DNA from: Asaia bogorensis
Lineage (GTDB): Bacteria; Pseudomonadota; Alphaproteobacteria; Acetobacterales; Acetobacteraceae
DNA: 42,786 nucleotides
Assembly (NCBI GenBank): GCA_945861095.1
Contig: CAMATI010000010.1
Span: 1 to 42,786, forward strand
Direction: 5' to 3'
Below the pieces are notes generated by a model, which worked only from the letters and a program-made list of their open reading frames with translations, did no database searches and was not told the DNA's origin. A program made the position numbers and the translations under genes. Numbering within the stretch: the stretch's first letter is position 1; each line of letters starts with the position of its first letter. Below, piece after piece: positions 25,648 through 35,538 of this stretch.

Positions 25648-26808
25648 CTAATCGCCGAGCGCTTTCCTTGCCACACTGGCCAGGAACCCGGCGGCGGCCG
25701 GCAGGATGGCGTCGTTGAAATCATAGTTGGAATTGTGCAATTCGCACCCGCCCTCGGCCGGGCCGTTGCCGATCCACACGAACGCGCCAGGCCGGTGGTC
25801 GAGGTACCAGGCGAAGTCCTCGCCCGTCATCGCCGGGGCCATGTCGCGACGCAGCGGCAACCCGGCTTCGGTTACCGCCAGACCCGCCAGATCCCGTTCG
25901 GCCGCCGTGTTGGTGGTGACCGGATTGCCGCGAGGGATCTGCACGTCGATCTCCACCGCGAAGGTATGGGCCACACCGGCGGCGATGCGATGCACCGCTT
26001 CCTCCACCTGATCCCGGACCGCGTTGCGTAAGGTTCGCATGGTGCCGCGCATCACCGCTTCGCCGGGGATCTGGTTGGCGGCGGAACCGGCTTGCATGGT
26101 GGCGACGGTGATCACGGCGCTGTCCAGCGGATCGACGTTCCGCGACACGATGGATTGCAGCGCCAGCAGCAGATGCGCCGATGCCACCATCGGATCGCGA
26201 GTCATATGCGGCAGGGCGGCGTGCCCGGAATGGCCCTTGACGGTGAAATACAGCCGGTTGCCCGACGCCATCACCGCGCTGTCATGCACCGCGACCGTGC
26301 CGGCATCGAGGCCGGGCCAGTTGTGGTAGCCGAAGATGCGCTCCATCGGAAATCGCTCGAACAATCCGTCGGCGATCATGCTTTTGGCGCCACCGCCACC
26401 TTCCTCGGCCGGTTGGAAGACCAGTTGCACCGTGCCGCTCCAGGACGGGTCGCGCGCCAGCAGCGCCGCCGCGCCCAGCAGGGACGCCGTATGCCCGTCA
26501 TGCCCGCACGCATGCATCACACCGGGATTGGTGGAGGCATGCGTCACGCCGCTGGTTTCCAGGATCGGCAGCGCGTCCATATCGGCCCGCAGCCCGACCG
26601 AGCGGTTGGACTGGCCCCGCGTGATCGTCGCCACCACGCCATGCCCACCGACTCCCGCCACGAAGGGCACGCCCAGTTCCGTGAGGCGTGCCTGCACGAA
26701 AGCGGAGGTCTCCTTTTCGTGCAGGGTGAGTTCGGGATGGGCGTGCAGGTGGCGGCGCCAGCCGGTCAAGGTGGCGTGGAGGGCCTTATCCCAGGGGGCC
26801 TTGTCCAT
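25648..26808 (-). CDS. M20 family amidohydrolase, second copy
   Basis: A 386-residue metal-dependent amidohydrolase with WRRHLHAHPELTLHEKETSA, LRADMDALPILETSG, MHACGHDGHTASLLGAA (ligands C101 and H103), FQPAEEGGGGAKSMI, GHSGHAALPHMTRDP in the dimerisation domain and MTGEDFAWYLDHRPG. The family includes hippurate hydrolase and N-acetyl-diaminopimelate deacetylase. It starts one base after the stop of the LLM oxidoreductase gene, so the two form an operon. The pairing suggests an oxidised intermediate is then deacylated, but the substrate is unknown. It resembles the copy at 10298-11476 throughout. Confidence 0.92.
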   Translation of the reverse strand: MDKAPWDKALHATLTGWRRHLHAHPELTLHEKETSAFVQARLTELGVPFVAGVGGHGVVATITRGQSNRSVGLRADMDALPILETSGVTHASTNPGVMHACGHDGHTASLLGAAALLARDPSWSGTVQLVFQPAEEGGGGAKSMIADGLFERFPMERIFGYHNWPGLDAGTVAVHDSAVMASGNRLYFTVKGHSGHAALPHMTRDPMVASAHLLLALQSIVSRNVDPLDSAVITVATMQAGSAANQIPGEAVMRGTMRTLRNAVRDQVEEAVHRIAAGVAHTFAVEIDVQIPRGNPVTTNTAAERDLAGLAVTEAGLPLRRDMAPAMTGEDFAWYLDHRPGAFVWIGNGPAEGGCELHNSNYDFNDAILPAAAGFLASVARKALGD

Positions 26809-26809
26809 C

Positions 26810-27664
26810 TCAGCCGTTGACCTGACGCATGATCGCGACCCATTGGTCCAGGATCGGCAGGATCTTGTCCGCCTTTTCCGACGGCAGGCTGGTGGACACG
26901 CGGGTCACGTTCAGGTCGTTATACCGCTTGATCAGATCGACATCCGGCGCCTGCCCTCCGATGGAAATGTCCATGGCGTCAGGATCGCGTCCGGCCTCGG
27001 CGGTCATCTGACGGAAGCGGGGGATCAGTTCGGTCAACGGCGTCGGATTGCCTTCGGTGACCTGCGGCACCCAGCCATCGCCGTAGCGGATCGCGCGACG
27101 GGCCGAGTAGGGGAAGGCGCCGCCGATCAGGATCGGGGGATGCGGCTTTTGCACCGGCTTCGGCCAGGTCATCATCGGGTCGAAATTGACGAATTCCCCA
27201 TGATATTCGGCCTTGGTCTGCGTCCAGATCGCCTTCATGGCCTCAATATTCTCCCGCGCGCGCTTGTGGCGGGTGGCGAACGCGGTGCCGTGATTTTCCA
27301 TTTCGTCCTGGTTCCAGCCATTGCCAACGCCGAATACGAAGCGGCCGCCGGAAATCTGGTCGATCGAGGCCACCAGCTTGGCGGTCTGGATCGGGTCGCG
27401 CTGGGCGATCAGGCACACGCCGGTGCCGATCTTGATGGTTTTGGTCGCCATCGCCGCCGCGGTCAGGGTCACGAACGGGTCCATGACGTCGTAATAGCGC
27501 TTGGGCAGATCGCCACCCAGCACGAACGGGGTCTTGCGGGAGGCCGGGATGTGGGAGTGTTCGGGCGCCCAGACGATGTCGAAACCCCGCTCCTCCGCCG
27601 CGACCGCGAGTTCAGCCGGCCCCATGGAATAGTCGGTGAAGAACATCGATGCGCCGAATTTCAT
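26810..27664 (-). CDS. LLM class (luciferase-like) flavin oxidoreductase, TIGR03619-type
   Basis: The 284-residue product fits luciferase-like monooxygenases that use F420 or FMN. Features are MKFGASMFFTDYSMGPAELA, AVAAEERGFDIVWAPEHSH, FVTLTAAAMATKTIKIGTGV, GGRFVFGVGNGWNQDEME, KPHPPILIGGAFPYSARRA and RYGDGWVPQ. The TIGR03619 label comes from recall of this pattern. In an alphaproteobacterium the cofactor may be FMN rather than F420; this cannot be told from the sequence. It precedes the M20 gene by a single base, so the two are probably co-transcribed. Confidence 0.85.
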   Translation of the reverse strand: MKFGASMFFTDYSMGPAELAVAAEERGFDIVWAPEHSHIPASRKTPFVLGGDLPKRYYDVMDPFVTLTAAAMATKTIKIGTGVCLIAQRDPIQTAKLVASIDQISGGRFVFGVGNGWNQDEMENHGTAFATRHKRARENIEAMKAIWTQTKAEYHGEFVNFDPMMTWPKPVQKPHPPILIGGAFPYSARRAIRYGDGWVPQVTEGNPTPLTELIPRFRQMTAEAGRDPDAMDISIGGQAPDVDLIKRYNDLNVTRVSTSLPSEKADKILPILDQWVAIMRQVNG

Positions 27665-27801
27665 GCCTGCTGCTCCCGGTAATGGCGGTCATGCGAAAGG
27701 TGGGGCGGTTTGGCCAGCGGCGCAACCGTGTTGTTGTGCGCCGGCGCCACCATCGGCATCGGCTGCATTTGGGGTCGGCCAAAGAATGGCGAACCGCCCG
27801 G

Positions 27802-29670
27802 TCAAGCCGCCGGCCCGTCTCCTGCCCGCTTGCGCAGATGCGCCGCGATCGACGCCAGCGCCGCCGGGGTCATGCCCTGGATCCGTGCCGCCGCACCCAG
27901 CGACTCCGGCCGAACCCGTTGCAGCTTGTCGCGCAACTCGTTGGACAATCCGCCGATCCGATCGAACGCCACGTCGTCCAGGGACACCGCGTCTTCTCGC
28001 CGTGTGATGCGGATATCGGCCTCCTGACGCTGCAGGTATCCGGCGTAGCGCGCTTCGGTCCGCATCTGTGTCGCGGCGGTGGTCGGAATGTCGCGCAACC
28101 ATGGGAACAGGCCGGCCAGAGCGTCCCATTCCACCCCGTCATGCCCCAGCAGATCCAGGACTGACCGCCGGCGTCCATCGGCGCGGATATGGATGCCATG
28201 GGCCGCCAGTTCCGTGGCGCCGGCCCCATCCTGACGCGCCCGAGCAAGCGCCATCCCCACCTGCGCCCGATGCGCTTCGAAAGCCACCGTTCGGCTGGAC
28301 CCGACGCACCCCCAATCCATACCCTTCGCGGTCAATCGCAGATCGGCGTTATCGGCGCGCAAGGACAGCCGGAATTCCGCGCGAGAGGTGAACATCCGGT
28401 ACGGCTCGCTGACGCCCTGGGTGGTCAGGTCGTCCACCAGCACACCCAGATAGGCTTCGGAGCGTCCCAATCCCACCGACACCCCACCGCCGGCCTTCCG
28501 GGCGGCATTCACCCCGGCCAGCAGACCTTGCGCGGCGGCTTCCTCATACCCGGTGGTGCCGTTGATCTGCCCGGCCAGAAACAATCCCGGCAGCGCGTGC
28601 AGTTCCAGCCCGGTGTCCAACGCGCGCGGATCGACGTAGTCGTATTCCACCGCGTAGCCGGGCCGGACCATTCTGGCGCGCTCCAGGCCCGGGATCGTCG
28701 CCAGAAGGGCCTGTTGGACCTCCACCGGCAGGCTGGTGGAAATGCCGTTCGGGTAGATCGTCTCGTCGTCCAGCCCCTCGGGTTCCAGGAAGATGTTGTG
28801 GCTGTCTCGCGCGCTGAACCGCTCGACCTTGTCCTCGATCGACGGGCAATAGCGCGGTCCGACGCCGGTGATGTTGCCGGCGTGGATGGCGGAACGGTGG
28901 AGATTCGCCCGGATAATGGCGTGGGTCGCCGGCGTGGTGGCAGTCATCCGGCATTCGACCTGCCGGTTCAGCAGGCGGTGCGTCAGCGTGCTGAACGGCT
29001 CGGGATCCACGTCGCCGGGATCGGCGCGCAATCCCGTCCAGTCGATCGTGCGCCGATCCAGGCGCGCCGGCGTGCCGGTTTTCAGGCGGCCAAGCGGCAA
29101 GGCAAGGCGGGCGAGGGTGTCGGCGAGGGCGATGGACGGGGCTTCTCCAACCCGCCCGGAGGCCGTCTGCTGGTCGCCGATATGGATAACGCCGCGCAGA
29201 AACGTGCCGGTGGTCAATACCGCGGCGGCGCAGGCGATACGGCTGCCGTCCCCACAGAGGACCGCGGCCAGACGGCCATCAGGGCCGATTTCCAGGTCCT
29301 CGACCGCGCCGGCGCGCAACGTCAGGTTCGGTGTGTCGTCCAACAGGCGCCGCATCGCGCGCCGGTAAAGCGAGCGATCCGCCTGCGCCCGAGGGCCGCG
29401 CACCGCCGGTCCCTTGCCTCGGTTCAGCAGCTTGAAATGGATCCCGGCGGCATCCGCCACGCGTCCCATCAGCCCGTCCAGGGCATCGATCTCCCGCACC
29501 AGATGGCCCTTGCCGATGCCGCCGATCGACGGGTTGCACGACATTTCCCCGATCGTTTCCAGACGGTGCGTCAGCAGGACGGTGCGTGCGCCCATCCGCG
29601 CCGATGCGGCCGCGGCTTCGCATCCGGCGTGCCCGCCACCCACCACGACAACGTCGAATACCTGATCCAT
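27802..29670 (-). CDS. mnmG: tRNA uridine-5-carboxymethylaminomethyl synthesis enzyme
   Basis: MnmG with MnmE adds the carboxymethylaminomethyl group to U34 of several tRNAs, using FAD, NADH and folate. The 622-residue product has the FAD motif [54 protein letters not shown], the [12 protein letters not shown] segment, [14 protein letters not shown] and [20 protein letters not shown], all hallmarks of MnmG. The start at 29670 ([12 protein letters not shown]) gives the normal N-terminus; the upstream extension to 29724 is not conserved. Its usual partners (mnmE, rsmG, parAB) are not in the window. Confidence 0.96.
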   Translation of the reverse strand: MDQVFDVVVVGGGHAGCEAAAASARMGARTVLLTHRLETIGEMSCNPSIGGIGKGHLVREIDALDGLMGRVADAAGIHFKLLNRGKGPAVRGPRAQADRSLYRRAMRRLLDDTPNLTLRAGAVEDLEIGPDGRLAAVLCGDGSRIACAAAVLTTGTFLRGVIHIGDQQTASGRVGEAPSIALADTLARLALPLGRLKTGTPARLDRRTIDWTGLRADPGDVDPEPFSTLTHRLLNRQVECRMTATTPATHAIIRANLHRSAIHAGNITGVGPRYCPSIEDKVERFSARDSHNIFLEPEGLDDETIYPNGISTSLPVEVQQALLATIPGLERARMVRPGYAVEYDYVDPRALDTGLELHALPGLFLAGQINGTTGYEEAAAQGLLAGVNAARKAGGGVSVGLGRSEAYLGVLVDDLTTQGVSEPYRMFTSRAEFRLSLRADNADLRLTAKGMDWGCVGSSRTVAFEAHRAQVGMALARARQDGAGATELAAHGIHIRADGRRRSVLDLLGHDGVEWDALAGLFPWLRDIPTTAATQMRTEARYAGYLQRQEADIRITRREDAVSLDDVAFDRIGGLSNELRDKLQRVRPESLGAAARIQGMTPAALASIAAHLRKRAGDGPAA

Positions 29671-29872
29671 GGGCGCGATATAGCCGCATTCAAAGCGGGC
29701 AGCCACCAAACTTGATGCATCCATCGCGCGTGGGAGCCTGACCTATGACGGGGTCGGTATCGTCCTGGACCGCCTCGACAAAGCAGGCAGGGCCATGGCC
29801 GAGACGGTGTTGTCGACAGCCACGCCGCGCGCATTTCCGTCACAAGAGCCACCGGGGCGGCAACCTCGCCCG

Positions 29873-32563
29873 TCACGCCCTGGCCTTCGCCGTCCGCCGA
29901 GGCTTCGCCATCGGTTTGGCCCGCACCATCGCCCGCGCGGCCGCCAGTTCCGGCCCGGTCAGGATCAACCGCGCGCATCCCTCGGATTCCCACATCCGCG
30001 CATTGAAGTCTGGATGCAGCCGGATCGGCCCGCCGCCATTTTCGAAGTTGGCGCGATCGCCGGTATCCAGGAAGCTCTCGGTCGGCAAGCCTTCCGATCG
30101 CACCACGTCGTGCCAGGGCAATTGCACGTGAAAATACGTCACCTCCGGCACCGGCACCTGACGGATGGACGCCCCGTCGATCAACCGATGCACCGGCACC
30201 AGCACCTCATTCACGTAGATCGCGTGATCGGGGGACAGCCACAGGTCGCGCCGTGGCAGCCCTCGACCGAAGGCATGCGCCTCCACCACCACCGGCCACA
30301 CTTTCTCCGGATGAGGATGACGGGCGCAATCGATGCGCCGGCGTCCCAACCAGACGACCGGGGCCAGGCGTTCTCCCAGTACCGTCGGGATCAGGTCACC
30401 CTCGGCCAGGTCTTCCACCGCGACCATGCCCTGTGCGGTTTCGATCCGCGTGCCCTGGACGAAGCAGCCGATTTCGACGGTGGCAAGGCCGTCGCTCTCG
30501 CTGAAAATGAAACCGTCCGCGGTGCCGGTGTCGAAGCCGACGTCGCTCAACTGGTAGGATTGCGAGTCGGACCGCAGCAACGTCAGGATCGAACCGGCGA
30601 GTTCGGCGGCCACGATGCTAACCCCGGCCCCGAAGTTGAACCCGATCCGGTCGCCGGTGAACAGGCTGTTCAGCGCGGTCTCGAAATTGCTCCCTGGCGT
30701 CCGCACGATCAGGGACTGGCCGAAACCGTTGCCGAAGTTGATGGCACTGGCGGACAGGAACCCATCCACCTCCAGGGAGCCGTCGTTGTCCACGGCCAAG
30801 GTGCCGCCACCGATGATATTGCCGAAGAACTCCAGCAGGCCGCCGGACGCCACGATCCCGCCGTCGTTGACCACATTGGTCGCGTCCACCGTGCCGAAGC
30901 CGGTGATCAGGCCGCCCACGCCGATGGTCACCGTCGGCGGATCGAGCAGCCCGCCCTGCATGTTCAGTACGCCACCCGCGCCGATCGTGGCGGACAGCAC
31001 CTGGACGGTGCCGCCGGTCTCTATGGTCAGGGTGCCGAAGGAGTCGTCTCCGCTGGCATTGGCGATTTTCAGTGCCCCGCCGACCAGACGCGCGCCGCCG
31101 CCGCCGACCGTGATATCGCCCGATCCGCCGCTGCCGTTGCCCAGCGCGATGGCAAAGGTGCCGGTGTTGACGACGGCGCCGCTGGTGACGTTCAGGGTGC
31201 CGATGCCCTGCTCGCCCACGATCAGGTCGCCACCGACGCTCCACAGGGCGTTCACGCCGTCGATCAGCCCGAGTCCGACATTGGACACGCCCAATCTGGC
31301 ACCGGTAGGGCCGCCGCTGCCGGTCGTCAGAGTGCCGCCCGAGAACACCCGCAACACGCCCAGACCGTCGACACCGACATCAAGGCTTCCGGTGCTGCTG
31401 AAATTGCTGGCGGACACGGTCAATGTTCCGGATCCGCCGCTCGACAGGCCCAGCGCCAGGCCGTTGGCCGACCCGGTGCCGCCGGCGTTCAGGGCCAGAT
31501 CGCCCGTGCCCTTGTCGCCGATCACCAGTCGTCCGTTGGACGCAATGGTGCCGCCGGCCACCGTTACCCGACCCTGTCCACCGGTATCGCGGCCCAGTAC
31601 CATCCGATCACTGGCCGTGACGGTGCCGGTGGTCCGCAACAGGCCGCCCGATCCGACGGTCACGGTGCCGGTACCGGAGAGCGTCGTGCCGCCGATGACC
31701 GTGCTCACCCCGGCCACCACCGACCCGGTGACGGACACCGTCCCGCCATTGACCGCCAGCGTGCCCTGATCGCCATTGCCGCCGATCAGCAGCAGGGACT
31801 GGACGTTCAACGACCCGCCGCTCGCGATGGTGGCCGAACCGGTTCCGCCGGTCTGAGACTTGTCGGTGGCGCTGCCGACACCCAGGGTCAGCGTGCCCGC
31901 GTTCAAGGTGCCGGCCGCATCCTGCACGACCGACACCGTCCCATCATTCCCCACGACCAGCCGGCCCGTCCCCGCTCGGCCGATGGCCATGCCGCCCACG
32001 GCGATGAAGGTCGCATCCGTGCCGGCGACCGAAACGACGCCGGTGCCAAACTGACCGACGACGAACTCGGAATTCGTCCCTGTGGCGACCAGCATCGTGT
32101 TGCCGGCTGACGTGGTCATCGAGCCTTCGTTGGCGAACAACCCGGCGACGGTGCCGTCCTGTTGCACATCGATCGTGAAGACGCTCCCGGCGGGACCGGT
32201 CGCGGCGATGGTGCCCGCGTTCACGAAGCGCCCGGCAATCGCGATCAGGGATGCCTCCGGCGCAACTTGCGCGGGGGAGAACGCGTTGGTGATAATCGTG
32301 GTCGCGTCGACCGTCGGGTTGGCCAGGTCGATCGCCGGCCCGCCGATCAAAGTCAGAGCCGCCACGCCGGCGATGTCACCAAGCGCAATGGTATTCCCAG
32401 TAAAATCTGAATCATCCGAAAGTTGCACAGTCCCGGTTGCGATGATGGCGCTATCGCCCGCGTTCGGCCGTCCGTCTGGATTGCCAGGGCCGCCTTCAAG
32501 CGTCCAATTCGCCGCGCTGTCCGCCGCGCCGGTACCGCCGATCCAACGATACGTGGATGCCAT
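29873..32563 (-). CDS. Large beta-helical repeat protein with C-terminal Hint domain
   Basis: An 896-residue protein. About 600 residues form a Gly/Thr/Ala-rich repeat of short beta strands (for example GGTTLSGTGTVTVGSGG, SGGSGTLTVSASNFSSTGSL), typical of autotransporter-like right-handed beta-helices. The last 200 residues form a Hint domain from C700: CFVQGTRIETAQGMVAVEDL, AEGDLIPTVLG and a conserved LSPDHAIYV histidine block. This is the Hint_2 type common in Acetobacteraceae. Such domains self-cleave or are relics of it; no C-extein follows. No Sec signal is obvious at the N-terminus (MASTYRWIGGTGAADSAANW), so export would need another route such as type I secretion. Likely surface or secreted. 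The start at 32563 fits. Confidence 0.9.
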   Translation of the reverse strand: MASTYRWIGGTGAADSAANWTLEGGPGNPDGRPNAGDSAIIATGTVQLSDDSDFTGNTIALGDIAGVAALTLIGGPAIDLANPTVDATTIITNAFSPAQVAPEASLIAIAGRFVNAGTIAATGPAGSVFTIDVQQDGTVAGLFANEGSMTTSAGNTMLVATGTNSEFVVGQFGTGVVSVAGTDATFIAVGGMAIGRAGTGRLVVGNDGTVSVVQDAAGTLNAGTLTLGVGSATDKSQTGGTGSATIASGGSLNVQSLLLIGGNGDQGTLAVNGGTVSVTGSVVAGVSTVIGGTTLSGTGTVTVGSGGLLRTTGTVTASDRMVLGRDTGGQGRVTVAGGTIASNGRLVIGDKGTGDLALNAGGTGSANGLALGLSSGGSGTLTVSASNFSSTGSLDVGVDGLGVLRVFSGGTLTTGSGGPTGARLGVSNVGLGLIDGVNALWSVGGDLIVGEQGIGTLNVTSGAVVNTGTFAIALGNGSGGSGDITVGGGGARLVGGALKIANASGDDSFGTLTIETGGTVQVLSATIGAGGVLNMQGGLLDPPTVTIGVGGLITGFGTVDATNVVNDGGIVASGGLLEFFGNIIGGGTLAVDNDGSLEVDGFLSASAINFGNGFGQSLIVRTPGSNFETALNSLFTGDRIGFNFGAGVSIVAAELAGSILTLLRSDSQSYQLSDVGFDTGTADGFIFSESDGLATVEIGCFVQGTRIETAQGMVAVEDLAEGDLIPTVLGERLAPVVWLGRRRIDCARHPHPEKVWPVVVEAHAFGRGLPRRDLWLSPDHAIYVNEVLVPVHRLIDGASIRQVPVPEVTYFHVQLPWHDVVRSEGLPTESFLDTGDRANFENGGGPIRLHPDFNARMWESEGCARLILTGPELAAARAMVRAKPMAKPRRTAKARA

Positions 32564-32897
32564 GAGGCCGCTCCTAACTCGTTATAGTTGCACAATTCAA
32601 GCGGGAATAATCGGCTTGTCAATCGGGCTAGCACCCGTATGTGTTGTGGTTCACGATAATTAACTACTATTTGACGCAGCCCGGTTTCGGTGCCTCCCGT
32701 GCGCCACACTCTTGTCTCTGCCTGGCCACGGCTTTACCGTCCCGCCATCGACCGGCGCGAAAGCCGGCCGAGACAAAAAAAACGCACGGTGACGCCCGTG
32801 ATGGGGCGCCCGTGACGGGGCTGCCGTGACGGGACGGCGATTTGGATGCCCCTGCGGGACTCCATTTGACCGACGTCACCTGGAACCAGGAGCGACC
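32564..32897. other. 334-bp divergent intergenic region
   Basis: It separates the Hint protein from the lyase gene. The left half is AT-rich for this genome (around 32580-32690) and is a good place for the Hint gene promoter. The right half has several GTGACGGG-type repeats (32790-32840). No gene is supported. Confidence 0.5.
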
Positions 32898-34262
32898 ATG
32901 AGCGATTCACTCCCGACCGCGACCCGTGTGGCGGACCCCGGCATCCGTGCCTTATATCGGCTGGAAAACCGCTGGCAGGCTTGGCTGGATGTCGAGGCCG
33001 CGTTGGCGCAAGCCCAGGCCGAACTCGGCATCATCCCCAAGGAGGCCGCACCCGCCATCACCGCCAAGGCGCGCCTGGACCTGATGGACCGCGCCCGCAT
33101 CGACGAGGGATTTGCCCGCACCGGCCACACCCTGGTGCCGCTGGTCTGGGAACTCGGGCGGATCGTGGGGGAGCCGCATGGCGGCTGGGTGCATTGGGGT
33201 GCCACCACGCAGAACATCACCCAGACCGGCGACCTGCTGGTGCTGCGCCAGGCGCACACGATCTTCTTCCGCCAGATCGGGGACGTGCTGTCCGCGATGG
33301 CGGACCTTGCCGAACGCACGGCCGATATGCCGATGGCGGGGCGGACGCATGGCCAGCACGCGGTGCCCGCCACCTTCGGCTACAAGGTCGCGGTCTGGAT
33401 CGACGAGTTGCTGCGCCATGTCGAGCGCCTTCGTCAGGCCGCACCCCGCATGTTCATCGCCATGCTCGGCGGTGGAGCGGGGACCTACGCCTCGCTGGGC
33501 AAGCAGGGGCCGCCGGTGCAGCAGGGGATCGGGCGGATCCTCGGGTTCGGGTCGATGACCGTGCCGTCCCGCGCCATCGGCGACCATTTGGCGGAGAATA
33601 TCTGCATCCTGGGCCTGCTCGCCGCCACCTGCGGCAAGATCGGGCGGGAAATCTACACCCTGATGAAGACCGAATTCGGGGAGGTCGAGGAACCGGTTCC
33701 CCCGGGCACGGTCGGCAGTTCCACCATGCCGCAGAAGCGCAACCCCAAATTGTGCCAGGACATCATCGCCGCCGCGGCCGAGGTGAGGGGTCTGGTGCCC
33801 CTGGCCCTGGAAGCCATGACGACCGAGCACGAAGCCGACCGCACCACCAGTTTGATGATGGATGCCGCCGAGGGCCGCGCCTGCGTCGCCATAGGCGATA
33901 TCCTGAGCCGGCTGGGCGAAATCATGCGCGGACTCAGCGTCGATCCGAAGCGCATGCGCGCCAATCTCGACCTCGGCGGCGGGCTGATCATGGCGGAGGC
34001 GGTGATGTTGGATCTCGGCGCCGCCATCGGCCGGCAGCACGCACACGACGTGGTGTATGACGCGGCGCAGGCGGCCTTCGTGGAAGGAAAGTCGTTCTCC
34101 GACCTGCTGGCGGCGGATCCTCGGCTGACCGCACATATGGATGCGAAAGCCGTGACGGCGCTGCTGGACCCGACCGCCTATACCGGGCTGTGTGCCGATA
34201 TGGCGCGGGAAGGCGTGGTGCGAGCCCGGGAAGCGGCGGTGGGGTTGGCGGCGGGGAAGTAG
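32898..34262 (+). CDS. Fumarase/aspartase-superfamily lyase (PurB or 3-carboxymuconate cycloisomerase type)
   Basis: The 454-residue product shows the superfamily signature GSSTMPQKRNPKLCQDIIAA, with the catalytic loop, plus HWGATTQNITQTGDLL, AGRTHGQHAVPATFGYK and DRTTSLMMDAAEG. The arrangement resembles PurB (adenylosuccinate lyase) and PcaB-like cycloisomerases, not fumarase, and I cannot choose between them. The gene stands alone, without purine or protocatechuate genes beside it, which favours a specialised lyase. The ATG at 32898 follows AACCAGGAGC, a good ribosome binding site. Confidence 0.85.
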   Translation: MSDSLPTATRVADPGIRALYRLENRWQAWLDVEAALAQAQAELGIIPKEAAPAITAKARLDLMDRARIDEGFARTGHTLVPLVWELGRIVGEPHGGWVHWGATTQNITQTGDLLVLRQAHTIFFRQIGDVLSAMADLAERTADMPMAGRTHGQHAVPATFGYKVAVWIDELLRHVERLRQAAPRMFIAMLGGGAGTYASLGKQGPPVQQGIGRILGFGSMTVPSRAIGDHLAENICILGLLAATCGKIGREIYTLMKTEFGEVEEPVPPGTVGSSTMPQKRNPKLCQDIIAAAAEVRGLVPLALEAMTTEHEADRTTSLMMDAAEGRACVAIGDILSRLGEIMRGLSVDPKRMRANLDLGGGLIMAEAVMLDLGAAIGRQHAHDVVYDAAQAAFVEGKSFSDLLAADPRLTAHMDAKAVTALLDPTAYTGLCADMAREGVVRAREAAVGLAAGK

Positions 34263-34341
34263 GTCTTTCAGGGGCGAGCTTTCCTTCCCCGGCCTTCTTT
34301 CCGGCGGCATTCGCGTCATTCTGAATAACGCACCGGCCGGA

Positions 34342-34459
34342 GAAAACTCTCCCCCTCCCCTTGAGGGAGGGGGTCGGGAGGAGGGGTCTTTCCCCCAGGT
34401 CCGTGCGGGTTTACCCCTCCCCCCAACCCCCTCCCGCAAGGGGAGGGGGAGGATTTTCT
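34342..34459. repeat. GC-rich palindromic dispersed repeat (about 118 bp)
   Basis: The left arm around 34342-34386 (GAAAACTCTCCCCCTCCCC, then GAGGGAGGGGGTCGGGAGG) is mirrored by the right arm around 34411-34459 (CCCCTCCCCCCAACC, then GGGGAGGGGGAGGATTTTC). The pattern is typical of repeats seen between genes in Rhodospirillales and related groups. It lies between the lyase and an SDR on the same strand and could act as a terminator or RNA stabiliser. Confidence 0.8.
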
Positions 34460-34534
34460 CCAGTGCCGAAGCTCTTAAACACCCTAGCCCCAGTTCCCCC
34501 GGTTTGATCCGGTCATCTGAAAGGCATCCCAATC

Positions 34535-35368
34535 ATGGACATCTCCGGCAAGACCGCCATCGTCACCGGTGCCGCTTCGGGCATCGGTCTGGGCATCGCC
34601 ACCGCGCTTGCGGAAGCGGGCGCCAACGTCGTCATGGCCGACATCCAAAAGGCCGCGGTGGAGCAGGCGGCGCATGGCCTGTCCGGCACCAACAAGCGTG
34701 TCATGGCGGTTCAGATCGATGTCACGCAGGAACAATCCGTCCTCGACGCGCTGGCCGAGGCCGAACGCAACTTCGGAAAACTTCATATCGCCTGCAACAA
34801 TGCCGGCGTGCCGATGCACGGCACCCGCATGGTCGATGTGCCGCCCAGCGATTGGCAGTTCGTGATCGGGGTGAATGTCTGGGGCATCATCCACGGCATC
34901 CGCCACTTCGTGCCCGCGATCCTGAAGCATGGGGAGGAAGGACACATCGTCAACACCGCCTCGGTCGCCGGTTTCCAGAACCGCCGCAATACCGATCAGG
35001 GGCCGTATTCGATGACCAAATACGCCGCCCTGTCGCTGTCGGAGGCGCTGGAGATCGAACTGGAGGGCACCAATATCGGCGTCTCCGTCCTCTGCCCCGG
35101 CCCGATCGCGACGAACATCGCGCGCGGCGCCCGCAACCGGCCGGACCATATGGGCGGGCCGCTGATCAAGGCCAATGACGAGGCGATCCTGGCGGAACGT
35201 CTGGCGGCATCTGGCCTCGATCCGATGAAGGTCGGAGAGCGGGTGGTGGATGCGATCCGCACCAAGACGTTCTACGCGTTCGTCAGTGCGGTTCCCGCCG
35301 ACGTCATCAAGGCCCGCCATCGGCGGATTGAGGAGGCCTTGGACAGCCCCTGGGTTACACATTACTGA
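34535..35368 (+). CDS. Short-chain dehydrogenase/reductase (classical SDR)
   Basis: A 277-residue NAD(P)-dependent oxidoreductase with TGAASGIGLGIATALAEAG, the cofactor-selecting DIQKAA, CNNAGVPMHG, NTASVAGFQ with the catalytic Ser, YSMTKYAALSLSEAL with Tyr and Lys, and LCPGPIATNI. A longer C-terminal tail (residues about 220-277) includes DPMKVGERVVDAI. Such tails occur in SDRs annotated as ketoreductases or steroid-type enzymes; the substrate is unknown. The ATG at 34535 follows GAAAGGCAT. It is an independent unit downstream of the palindromic repeat. Confidence 0.88.
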   Translation: MDISGKTAIVTGAASGIGLGIATALAEAGANVVMADIQKAAVEQAAHGLSGTNKRVMAVQIDVTQEQSVLDALAEAERNFGKLHIACNNAGVPMHGTRMVDVPPSDWQFVIGVNVWGIIHGIRHFVPAILKHGEEGHIVNTASVAGFQNRRNTDQGPYSMTKYAALSLSEALEIELEGTNIGVSVLCPGPIATNIARGARNRPDHMGGPLIKANDEAILAERLAASGLDPMKVGERVVDAIRTKTFYAFVSAVPADVIKARHRRIEEALDSPWVTHY

Positions 35369-35538
35369 CCCGCTGACCCCAGCACCTCGCTCGGCTCGCG
35401 ACCTCTACTCCCACGGTGCGATGCGCGCAGGGGGGATGGCGGCGGTACGGGGATTTGCAGCGATGCCGGCAGGCTACGCTGTGACCAACGGGCCGGGCAA
35501 ACCCAACTCTTCGCCCTCGCCATGGCGATCGATCCGGC

